The notes beneath the pieces were generated by a model. That model was not told the DNA's origin. It did no database searches and was given only the letters and a program-made list of their open reading frames with translations. Positions 24,201-36,200 of a stretch of 64,000 nucleotides of DNA are shown here, piece after piece. Origin of the DNA: Bolinopsis microptera (lineage: Eukaryota; Ctenophora; Tentaculata; Lobata; Bolinopsidae); NCBI RefSeq assembly GCF_026151205.1, contig NC_087076.1:7600902-7664901 (forward strand). Direction: 5' to 3'. The stretch's first letter is position 1; each line of letters starts with the position of its first letter. The translations under genes and the position numbers were made by a program.

Positions 24201-27200
24201 AATTTCCAAATCTTCCTGGCAGGCTAGAAAAAGGTTTAAATATTATTCCTAGACACTTTAGAACCCTGTAAATTTAGCCCTAACTCGGCAGTCGGCAATC
24301 TGGGCCCAAAAAACAGGTGACGTTTTAGGGGCGGTTTACCCGTAATGCTTAATTTCGGAAATGTGGCTGAAAAACGGATTTTTACCGCGCGAACAATGAC
24401 AATACTCACATTGTGGGCTATTAGACTGTTAACTAGAAAGGTCCTAAAGACTCATGTGCAATATAGCACAACGGAGTAGACTTATTTACGAACACTTTAG
24501 TGAACGTTATGTAAACGCTGTGATCTATTATTCGTTATGTTAACGTTGTGATCTATTATTCGTAAATCGTAATGTTAACGGTGTGATCTATTATTCGTTA
24601 TGTTAACGCTGTGATCTATTATTCGTTATGTTAACGTTGTGATCTATTATTCGTTGGTTACAGTGTGATCTATTATTCGTTATGTTAACGTTGTGATCTA
24701 TTATTCGTAATGTTAACGGTGTGATCTATTATTCGTTATGTTAACGCTGTGATCTATTATTCGTTATGTTAACGGTGTGATCTATTATTCGTTATGTTAA
24801 CGGTGTGATCTATTATTCGTTATGTTAACGGTGTGATCTATTATTCGTTATGTTAACGGTGTGATCTATTATTCGTTATGTTAACGGTGTGATCTATTAT
24901 TCGTTATGTTAACGGTGTGATCTATTATTCGTAATGTTAACGGTGTGATCTATTATTCGTTATGTTAACGGTGAGATCTATTATTCGTTATGTTAACGGT
25001 GTGATCTATTATTCGTTGGTTACAGTGAGATGAGATTGTTAACCCGGAACTATGACGGAAGTAGGGTCAGATGATTAGAGTCAGCGAGGCATACAGGTTT
25101 ACTAAAGGAAACTACGTTAGGATAGCGGGAATCTCTCGAAAGTATGGTAAACTAGCTAGGGAAAATACTGGAAGCATTGACGCAGAGATAATGGACCTAA
25201 ATCTCCGTAAGGAGGCAAGTCATGTGACCAATCAAGAAGCATTGAGGCAGAACGAGTTATCATAGGGAAGTAGCCAAAGGTAATTGTGGGCCGCTCGGAA
25301 CTACGGCAATGACTAAAGGAGGGAAGACTTGATCGAGGGAAAAAGACAATTACCGGCGGTCAAATTGCCAAATTGACGATTGAACCAACATCTCACGAGG
25401 CTTCTGAGGGATTACGGGAGTTTCAGGCAAGGATGAGTGGAGAAAGAGAGTTCAATTTGAAACAGTTTTTTTTGTTTTCGCCAAGAATTTCTTGAAGGAC
25501 AATGAATTCAATGTGTTTAATTTCGATCTCATACCTCAAGGTTATAAATTAAACATTTAAAGTTTAACACCAACGATCGAAACATTCTTTATTTTAAAAC
25601 CGTATAGTTTTGGTCGTATAAATTATAATAAATTATAGTCGAATTTACCGTGCGATGCAATCCATCACTGCACCTTCTCAATGACTTCCATTCCTTAGTG
25701 GATGTACACATATTGTGATTTTGAAGAAAATTGTGGGCTTTGCGACACATTATATACTGTTCCTAATTAGGCCCCTTCCAGCCATTGCCACTGCGAATTT
25801 AGCCTAAATCCTGCCTACTTAATTGCGAAGTCTGCGATATTATCACTCCTGCCTAGTAATCTAATTTACCCAGTGCAGATCAGCAGTATATTACACTAAA
25901 TCCGCAGGTTTCCTCTTAATTTTTTATGGCAAAACCTGCCTCATTAACTAGTGATCCTGCATCAACAGCGCAGGTATTTGTTATTTGGCAGGATTTGCTA
26001 TTAACTGGGCAGGATTTGTTATAAAATTATCAATCCTTGCCGGATAGATGACAGCAGTGTTAAAGTTAAATCGGCAGGTTTTCTATTAACTTGGCAGGAT
26101 TTGTTATAAAATTATCAATCCTTGCCGGATAGATTACGGCAGTGATAAAGTTAAATCGGTAGGTTTTCCATTAACTTGGCAGGATTTGTTATAAAATTAT
26201 CAATCCATGCCAAATAGATTATGGCAGTGATAAAGTTAAATCGGCAGGTTTTCCATTAACTTGGGAGGATTTCTTATAAAATTATCAATCCATGACAAAT
26301 AGATCATGGCAGTGTTAAAGTTAAATCGGTAGGTTTTCTTTTACACTTGGCCCAAAAGTGACTACCCACACGCAACCTTTTAATAACTCACGTAATTCGT
26401 CTCCAAATTGCACCAAAATTTCAGAGATTATAGATATGGGTCAAACTTAGATTTCTTGAAAGTTTCGTAAGCCAACTCAAAATTTTTTGCACACATTTGG
26501 CTTGATAATTTAAAACCTATCCCAAAGTTTCAAGTTCATTGTTCAAAATTTGGCTGAGTTATGACCATTTCAAAATCCATCGGATACATGATCCGAGAAC
26601 TCAGTCAGTGATCTCTGCACTCAATCAGTGATCTCGTCACTCAATCTGATCAAGAGTAAGGCGTTAGCGTGTATTAATGAGGTTCATTAGGCTTTACCAA
26701 AAATACTGAGGAGATGACGACCTGATCATGATTGATCGGATACCGATAAAGACTTTGCTAGACAGGAAAACACCAAGTTTTAGGATAAATGAAATCAACT
26801 AATCAGCAGGGCTAACAAGCCCTGAAACGGTGACACCACCATTAATTCGTGTTATAGCGTTTTAGGTGCTGTCAGCTGTATAGGCCGGCCCATGTAAGCA
26901 GGCTGCAACCAATCAAGCGGTGCATGTGAGCCAAACAGGCCATATTTAACCATGAAGTGACGAGATCACTGACTGAGTGCTCGGATCACGTATCCGATGG
27001 ATTTTGAAATGGTTATAACTCAGCCAAATTTTGAACAATGAACTTGAAACTTTGGGAAAGGTTTTAAATTATCAAGCTGATAATTTTTTATCGAACTGAG
27101 TGTTTTTTTCAGCAGCATAAATCGCTCCCACACGGTAACAAAAGGTTGTAAATTATATTGTATAGTGTTATCTTTATCAGATGTACGTGTAACTTCATTT

Positions 27201-30200
27201 CCCAATATCTTCAGAATATTTTGTAACTTAAGCCATGGCATGATGAAATCACTGAAGATATGTGCCGTGAGTAGGTATGAAGCTATTAATAATTGCAGTG
27301 TCAGAACTCAGAAATCGGAGCCCTGGGCGTAAGGTTTGAGCTACTCAAGTGGAAATTATACCAACATTCCAGCCATAGAATTAAAACAGAATTTGATCAC
27401 AAAAACTGTAGCGTACTTTGAGTTTGAGATAAGAGCAGTAGAGCCCCTCCCAGATTGCAACATTGCCATGTAGAAGTAGTGACTGCACTAACAATATTTG
27501 TTACATGGGCTGACTCCAACTTACTTTTTATCTAGACAGACATCAATTTAATGGTGAAATTTAATGGTGAATAATGGCGAAGAATGGAGAATGATTTTTA
27601 AGGTGAATTGAGTATCCAAATTGTAAAATTTCACCATTTTACACGGCTAATGTAACAACATATTTTGAAGATATTAGGAAAGGATTTACACAGAATTTAC
27701 ACAGGATTTACACAGTATTAAAATTAAATTATAGATCCATTATGGACCGTCATAATTGTTTACAGAGATTAATGAAAACAATCATCTTTGCTTGAAGTCA
27801 GGGCCAGGGTTATCCTTAAATCTTAATTATGACTAATTCGCGAGGTTCTCACCAAATTGATAGTAAAATTGTTTAAGTTTCGCGCATTTGAATTACGTTG
27901 ACGCATATCTACGGTGAAGCTATTTCGCTCTTCGGGGCGAAAAATGAACTGAGTGTTTTTTAACAGCATACAACTATGATTCATTCATTTTTATTGATTG
28001 TAAGGAACGAACCTGTGACTAGCAGGGCTAACAAGCCCTGAAACCGTGACACCACCATTAATTCGTGTTAAGTGCTGTCAGTTGTATAGGCCGGCCCATA
28101 TAAGCAGGCTGCAACCAAACAAGCGGTGCATGTGAGCCAAACCGGCCATATTTAACCATGAAGTGACGAGATCACTGACTGAGTGCTCGGATCACGTATC
28201 CGATGGATTTTGAAATGGTCATAACTCAGCCATATTTTGGACAATGAACTTGAAACTTTGGGAAAGGTTTTAAATTATCAAGCCAAATGTGTGCAAAATC
28301 TAAGTTTGACCCATATCTATAATCTCTGAAATTTTGGTGCAATTTGGAGACGAATTACGTGAGTTATTAAAAGGTTGCGTGTGGGTAGTCACTTTTGGGC
28401 CACCCTGTATCTTATAGAAAGAAAGCTGCTTATTTAGTTTAAAATCTGCGATCACAAATGTTATAAGTTATTTGGAATTTTGCCTACTTGGCACCAAAAC
28501 TAAAAGTCAATGAAACCGAGCTGATTAGCGCAGTCAAGAAATTTATTATCGGAGGTAATAAAAAGCTGACAACCACTGATTGGTACTGAATCTCCATGCA
28601 ATTTCAACGATAATGCTACTCCTCCTCATGCTCCTCCTCCCCCAGCCCCCTCCGCTTGCTCCTGCTCCTGTTCTTGCTCCTCTTTCTGCTGCTCTTTCTG
28701 CTCCTGCTACTACTCCTCTTCCTCCTCCTGCTCATCCTCCCCCTGCTCCTCCTCCTCCTGCTCCTGAACCTCCTGCTGCTACTCCTCCACCTGCTCCTCC
28801 GACCTCCTGCTCCTGCTCCTGAACCTCCTGCTGCTACTCCTCCACCTGCTCCTCCGACCTCCTGCTCCTGCTCCTCCTCCTCCTGCTCCTGAACCTCCTG
28901 CTGCTACTCCTCCACATGCTCCTCCGACCTCCTGATCCTGCTCCCCTCCTCCTGCTCCTGCTCCTGAACCTCCTGCTGCTACTCCTCCACCTGCTCCTCC
29001 GACCTCCTGCTCCTGCTCCTCCTCCTCCTGCTCCTGAACCTCCTGCTGCTACTCCTCCACATGCTCCTCCGACCTCCTGATCCTGCTCCTCCTCCTGCTT
29101 CTCATGATCCTCCTGCTGCTACTCCTTCACATGCTCCTCCGACCTCCTGCTCCTGCTCCTCCTCCTTCTGCTCCTGAACCTCCTGCTGCTACTCCTCCTT
29201 CTGCTCCTGAACCTCCTGCTGCTACTCCTCCACATGCTCCTCCGACCTCCTGATCCTGCTCCTCCCCCTGCTTCTCATGATCCTCCTGCTGCTACTCCTC
29301 CACGTGCTCCTTCTGCTCCTCCTCCTCATGCTCCTGTTCTTCCTCACCCCCCACTTCCTCTTGCTCCTCCTCCTCCTCCTGCTCCTGTTCTTGCTCCTGT
29401 TCCTCCTCCTGTTCCTCCTCCCTCTCCTCTTGCTCCTCCTCCTCTTCCTCCTGCTTCTCCTTCTCCTCCTCCTCCAGCTCCTCCCCTCCTCTTGCTCTTG
29501 CTCCTCCTCCTCCTCCTCCTCCTCCTCCTCCTCCTCCTCTTCCTCTTCCTGCTCCTCCTCCTTTATCCTAATATAAGTAGTATATGGAAAATATGGAAAT
29601 CATAGCCTTCCGATTTCCGAATGTAGGTACGGACTAGGAACCGACCGGATATTCACGCGGCTGAATCCGGTTCCGGCCGGATATCCGAGTAGCATGAAAC
29701 GTGAACAAAATCAGTTTCCAGAAAAACTTTGAAAAGATTTTGACTTTACAAATCTTTGGTCAGAGTCATTCTCGATACGTACCTCTGAAGGCAGAGCTCC
29801 CGCTTCCGAGCTCGTATTGCAAAAGGAGGCCTGCCTTCCGAGATCGTATTACAAGGAGGAAGCCTCGAGTCCAAAATTGTACATCGAGGAGTTAGGAACG
29901 GACTTTAGAAAACCGAAAATAATATGTACTTCCTTCGGCTCATAATGATCAGGGTAGCATGAACCGTGGACAACCGTCAGCATCTCTTAACCCACTCGCC
30001 TGCTGACCTACAATTTAAAGTACGGACTAGTCACACTTTTCAATTCGACGGTGCAGGTGTCATACGTACTTTTAAATTTTTATTGAAAAGAACTGTCCAA
30101 AAAATCCAAACAATCGTTTTTGAAGTACGACTTCTCATCTAAGCTGCTGACGTAACCTTGTCACTTGTTAGCCAAGAACTTCCCTAAATCGTTACCACTA

Positions 30201-33200
30201 GACATAAACAATAAACATGACCATTACTACCAGACATTCATTAAATCCGCAGCATTCGACTTTATATATTTAACGGAAAACCTGCCTAAATAGAGCAAAC
30301 CTGCTGTGGTTAGGGGAAAGAATAGGCAGGTTTTGTGTTTATTTTTCAGTCTTTCCTTTATATTTAACAGAAAACCTGCCTAAATAGAGCAAACCTGCTG
30401 AGGGTAGGTGAAAGGTGAGGCAGGTATTGTCTATTGCAGGCTTTTCTATTAGTATTAATCAACAACTCAATAAAATAATCACGTGAAATACACCTCTGCG
30501 CGAATACGATAAATAGGCAGGATTGCGGTTAATTTTACGGGAATAATTTTAAAACTTTAAATTGATTATCAGCCTTAATGTAAAACCTGCCAAATTAGGT
30601 GGCAGGTGGCAATGGCTGGAAGGGGCCTCTAATTTGATGATTAAAGCCTTCCACGATTTAAAGCGATAAGAAAAGTTTACTTACTGTTTCATTTTAAGTA
30701 ATTTCTGGTACGAATTTCCTCACCAGTGCGGAATGCGGAATGGAGAATGCAATGAAGACAGATAAGTTTTAAACACGTCACACACTTTAAATTTAAGACG
30801 GTGCAACGCAAAGAATAATTAATCCGTCCAAAGACATAGTTTATCTCTGTTATTTGCGGATATAGGTGTAGTGGTCGTTACTTTTAACTAATGTACTGAA
30901 AAGTCGATTTTGATATTGGACTTCGTCCTGATTCTTTTTCTGTAAATGGGGAAATAACCAAAGTTATTATGTTGGTTCTAATGACCGATACGTCATTTTA
31001 ATCATCTGAATTCTGACCAATACGAATTTGAACTTTTGACTTTCAATTTCGGGGACAGCAATGATGTAATTTATACCAGATAACGATGGTACCACTACCG
31101 CTGCCTAGTGATGTCACCTACAGAGCTGAAGCTGTAAGCTAATTAGAAAAGTAACTGATCTAATTATTTTGCACCGTGGTTTTCATTCAGCCTTTGCAGT
31201 TTGCAGAACTCATTCTTCAATCTTTTGGCTTTAAATGGTTTCATCGGGTTCATTGCCACGTATTAGTATTTCAATAATTACACCACACCTGTCTGCAACA
31301 TGCAGTGAACGTATTTTGCGCAGATATTTTGCCTCTTTTTTATTGTTGCACTGAGAATACTCTGTTAACACGTCACTTACTCGTATACAATTAAACCTTG
31401 GACACCCTGTAGTATTAAAATATAATTAATTCTAACAAACCCAGGCATGATCAAGCAGCTTGGGTTCCTTATTTTGGTCCAGTTTCTCGTCGTTGACGCT
31501 TCTCCTAAAGATGGACAGAAGTTATCTGACTACTTGTGGGAGCAAACAGCTGCATACCAGCAACAAGCCCTGAACTCTAGTCTGATATACGGAATGAGGG
31601 CGAGATGCCTGGACCCATCTGAGTTTGGAGGCTACATGTTGGATGATACTCTCTACTGTTACGAGACTTCGTTGAGTCTCAAGAAAGCCGGGGATCGTTC
31701 CAATGACAACACTACGCTCAAAGAGCACATGGAGTCCACGGCTGATAGTTGGGAAGAATACTGGGAGTGGCTGAAGGACATTTGGCATGTTGAGAATGCT
31801 GGGGGTATTAAGATGGGAGAAGCCGGTCAAGCATACGTGGATCACATCAGAAATGTGTCTGAGCATGAAAGTCCTGTGTATACCATTCTGGCGCTGACAC
31901 CCTGTGCGAAGCTATGGCCTTGGTTAGGCAAACAGATCGGGTCTGGAAGCAACGATTTCGGAGTTTACACTTCTTGGGTGGAGGAAAATCTTGTCCCAAC
32001 CAGTACCGGATACATGGAATACCAAGACCATGTGGAATGGGCTTACGAGGCAGGAGTAGTCACAGCTGAGAAGGCTTTAGAGATATTCACCGCCAGTATC
32101 CAAAATGAGGTTAACTTCTTCAACTCAGTCGCGAGATGCCAGCCTCGACCACGCCGCGAATCTGGTATGTATTTTAATCTAATAATTGAATTTCTTTCTC
32201 GGTTCACAGAAATGTCGGATGGTTCTTTTTACCCTAAATGCCGACATGATAACGGATAAAATCTTAGATACATATCATATCTCATGACGGTACTGTTTAA
32301 AGAAACCTTGAGACATACAAGTGTGTAAGATTCAAAATTATAAGAATTTTAAAAATATACAGGAGTTGAAGTTTTAAACAACAGTCCGTTCGTGGATTTT
32401 TTCATTGATATAAATCAAGTTTTCCTATAAAAAGTCTTAAACAACAATCAGTTCGTGGATTTTTTCATTCATATGAATCAAGTTTTCCTATAAAAATATT
32501 ATGTCCCTTGTCCAGTCCATTAAGCTTATAGAGCCTCGCATTGCTCGTTCTTTGCTCTGTAAACGTCCGTTTGGTCTTCGCAGAAAGACTCGATATCATA
32601 AATCTTGAAATACCTCTGGAAGGCTTTAGAGAGATCCGGAGGGGCTGCTTCAGAGAAGAATATCCACACATTGTTGAACAGTTTTTTGTAAGCTTTCTTC
32701 ATTTCCTTGGTAACAAGGGTTTCCATGGCATGCTTGGTGCAACATGTGTAGAAAGCATCACTTATTTCGGCAGCGCAGCTAGGATCACATGTGGCCTTCC
32801 TTTCCATGTTCAGATATATACCCATCACTCTGTTAGCGATAGACGTTATCGACTCTGCCTCCAGGTCTATGGTACCCATTGCCGTGAGAAATTCTGTGAT
32901 TTCTTTTTCAACTCTTTTCAAGGAAAGGCAACCATCGTCTCCACTGAAGGTATTGTCGATTAACTTGCCCCCTAAAGAGTACATCTTTGAAGTTTCTAAG
33001 ACACAGTCTTTCCCGTTCTTTACGCCACAAACTGCATTTGTTAAACCATAAAGGATTGTTTTCAATGATTTCCAGTCAAGATTGTCCACAACATTATTGA
33101 ACATGCTCCCATCCAAACCTAGCATCTCAAACAGGATACCGTTGTAATTCTTGGCACAGCGAGCAGAAGCTCCAATCATTTCAGGACACTCACATAGAGC

Positions 33201-36200
33201 CGAGGATACAGGGACCACAATGTAGTCAATAATGGATTGCATCGATCCTTCGAGAGACTCGGCATCAATAAACTTTCTGAAGGAAGCAGGGCCATTATCC
33301 TTGAAGTGCTTGAACAGCTGACAAGGCTTCTTCTTGCACTCTCCCAGATCCCGGAATTCTTTACGGCAGTTGCAGCCAAACAGCCAGTTCTCACTGGAGT
33401 CACATTCCTGTGATTCCTGTGGGCAGATTTGGGATTCAAGCATACCAAGCATCATGTTGACCTCCGGGGTGAAGGACGAACCAAACTCGCTCAGGTATTC
33501 ACTTGCCTTGACCTTCGCCATACCCTCAGCATTAATCAGAGATACCACAAACGAATCGAGCACACTGGTGTCATCTGCACTAAATTTATATTCCTCACCA
33601 GGTTCCCCACCAGGTTCCCCACTGAGTTGCCCACTAAGTTCCCCAGTAGGTTCCTGAGCCACAGAAAGAACAATACAGGACAGAAGAACCACAATCTTCA
33701 TCCTGTTCATAATAGGAAGTTGCTATGTCAAGTGGGCATAAAAATCTTAGTTAAAATTTAGTAATGTTCACAGCTATAATTATATTATCATTGAATAGGA
33801 AAATGGGCATTCGTGAATCTTCCGATTCAGATCAAATTGAAATGAGGAGTTTAGATATCATAAAAACATGAGGCATAACCCGGCTGGATAGTGGAACTAA
33901 GGCCGAAAAGACGATCGGCTATTAATCAAAGAATAAATCACGTGACGGCAAACAAATCCTAATTAGCACTAGCCACTAGATCAACGTTAATATCCAGTCA
34001 GTGCACTTAAAAAAACCTTTATTAAAACTTCATGTCTAGCTATAAAATTTCTTCATCCACAGAAGAAGGGATATAAAATAAGGTGAGGTATTAACTGGCA
34101 TGGTTATAAGAAAAATTCCAGCAATTAGATTAAAATATAATCACCATCAGCAGCAATTTGAACCAGGTCCAAATATTCAAGATAAGAGGCCAGAGGGCCT
34201 TGACCTGATGATCTTATTAAGGGTTAACCCCTTAAGTCTAAACCAACATGTTAATAAATTTATCACAAAATTATGTGCAGGGTTGTATGCTCAGTGCATA
34301 TTTGATAAGGTCCTATCACATTAACGTACCTGGTTATGACTAGTTATGACTTGTTATGACACATACACGGCCCTATGACTGTGGACGATAACGGTAAGAA
34401 TAAGGTACTGAGCTACACGTGCGTCACTAAATCAATTACTTAATTAGATAATTACTATCACCAAGTCCTGATATCAGCTAACCAATTAGTGATAAAATAA
34501 TAGGGACGCTGAGAGCTCACCAGGACAAGAATTCAAAATGTTCACTCATCTCTGAAAATCATAAAGAATAGGGGACTCGAACTCCATACCTAAACTTTTT
34601 TTCTTAACAAGGATGATCGGACCATAATTCAAAATTCAGCAATTAAAAGTTGTCTAAATAGCTCACATTTATCTGTTTCAGGGAACGATTGTCAAGGAGA
34701 AGCATGATAAATATGATCAATTGAATAGAGCGACGAATCAAGACAAATTTTCCTAAATTGTAGAATTAACTTTGCGTTTTTTTGTATTTTTAAAATCAAT
34801 TTGGGCTATTTTTGTTTGTAGTAAATCAAGTATCCTTGTAGCACATCAGTCAATCAGTCAGCTAATAATTGGCGCCTTCATGTCTACTTAAATGAGCTCA
34901 GTTACAGATAAATAATAATGTTCTCTGCAAAATAAAAAGTCTGCTAAAAACTCGTTTCTAAGCAGAAAAAAAATCACGATTTCAAGGAAGGAAGTTCTTT
35001 TCTTGAAAGAAATGAAAACCAAATCTTGTCTAGAATAAAACAAATTCTAACCTCCCGGAGCGGATAATCCCTTCTTCAACTTCAGATGAGATCTGACCAC
35101 CTCCAGGATATGATTGCTGATCTCGTTGTGGGACTCCAGGGGAGCAACCTTGAATGCGATCACATTTCGTTGGTCGTTGAGGGAGCGGAGGTGACCGTAC
35201 ACCCGAACATAGGTGTGGGTACGGGTCATATTGCTTGTATCCTCCTGGGTGATTAGTAAGTAATTAGTGAGTAATAAGTGAGTAATTAGTGAGTAATTAG
35301 TAACTAATTAGTAACTAATTAGTGAGTAATTAGTGTGTAATTAGTGTGTTATTAGTGAGTAATTAGTGAGTAATCAGTGAGTAATCAGTGAGTAATTAGT
35401 GATTAATTAGTGAGTAATTAGTGTGTTATTAGTAAGTAACTAGTGTGTAATAAGTGAGTAATTAGTGTGTAATTAGTGAGTAATTAGTGTGTTATTAGTA
35501 AGTAATTAGTGTGTTATTAGTGTGTAATAAGTGAGTAATTAGTGAGTAATTATTGAGTAATTAGTGAGTAATTAGTGAGTAATTAGTGAGTAATTAGTGA
35601 GCAATTAGTGTGTAATTAGTGAGTAATTAGTGAGTAATTAGTGAGTAATTAGTGAGTAATTAGTGTGTAATTAGTGTGTAATTAGTGAGTAATTAGTGAG
35701 TAATAAAAGATTGATGATGAACGGCCTCATTTCTAAGCATCTCCCTTGAAATGATACAAATACTTTACTGGTCGCCTAACTTATAAAAGGAAAGACGAGG
35801 CTGTCTCTATGCTAGTACATAACTGTAAAATAACGAACAAAATACATAAATGAACACAGAGAAACACCTAGCAGGAACCCACCTCTCCCTCCTGAATGAA
35901 CTTTCTCACACTAATAGGAGGTCCAGTGTAATCGTCTATCTTGTAGGTGATGCTGGTTGAAGCCTCTATAATGTCCCTTACCATACCTACAAACGTTACC
36001 TGAGGTACCATGCTTTAGTATATAATTCAGATAATCCTATTAGTCAGACAATTTCCGTGAGGTTCTCACATCTGATTTATACAGGGTGTTTAAGTAGTGG
36101 TGTAGTAGTGACCCAGATGTTATTCTTCGTAAGCCAAGTGTGAAGGAGTGATCTAGCTCTACTTTGCTAATAAATCTATTAGAATTGCCGTTTAAAACTG

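Larger units (their letters stand above)
21251..24344. mobile_element. Element B: DNA transposon with CCCCTAAAATGTCAC repeats, split by a MULE
   Basis: Ends TACGGGTAAACCGCCCCTAA and its complement (24325-24344) are terminal inverted repeats. About ten copies of CCCCTAAAA(T/C)GTCAC lie inward, pointing in at 21266-21820 and reversed (GTGACGTTTTAGGGG) at 21960-24330. No transposase frame is seen. A 1.44-kb MULE is inserted at 22310. The flanks are halves of an interspersed repeat known from 52.5-55.2 kb, showing insertion. The target duplication could not be fixed, and the superfamily is unknown. Confidence 0.8.
25769..30628. mobile_element. Element C: 4.9-kb non-autonomous transposon with 6-bp target duplication
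   Basis: Ends AGGCCCCTTCCAGCCATTGC and its complement, extending to 23 bp, flanked by exact CTAATT on both sides (25763-25768 and 30629-30634). Subterminal regions carry many ACCTGCC/GGCAGG motifs, including about four repeats of about 85 bp at 26030-26330 (AAATCGGCAGGTTTTCCATT). A mariner-like insertion (26344-28407) and a CTC minisatellite lie inside. No transposase is seen. AG...CT ends with a 6-bp duplication recall Polinton/Maverick elements, but no diagnostic gene supports that. Confidence 0.8.

Noticed and set aside
24503-25024. Regular repeats resembling a CRISPR array
   Set aside because: Units are head-to-tail without unique spacers and the genome is eukaryotic; this is a minisatellite.
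25071-25265. 64-aa plus-strand frame following the 28-bp minisatellite
   Set aside because: No similarity, splice sites or promoter; compatible with chance in this composition.
26344-28407. Intact mariner transposase inside the element
   Set aside because: No DDE/D-type frame was found on either strand; the interior is repeated non-coding sequence.
28580-29605. Pro/Ala- and Leu-rich plus-strand frames
   Set aside because: Low-complexity reading of the CTC minisatellite; several overlapping frames are open at once.
32541-33761. Plus-strand frames opposite the cysteine-rich gene
   Set aside because: Antisense shadows without signal peptide or recognisable domains.
34570-34590. tRNA B-box-like string on the minus strand (GGAGTTCGAGTCCCC)
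   Set aside because: The flanking bases do not pair as a T arm and no A box or acceptor stem is present.
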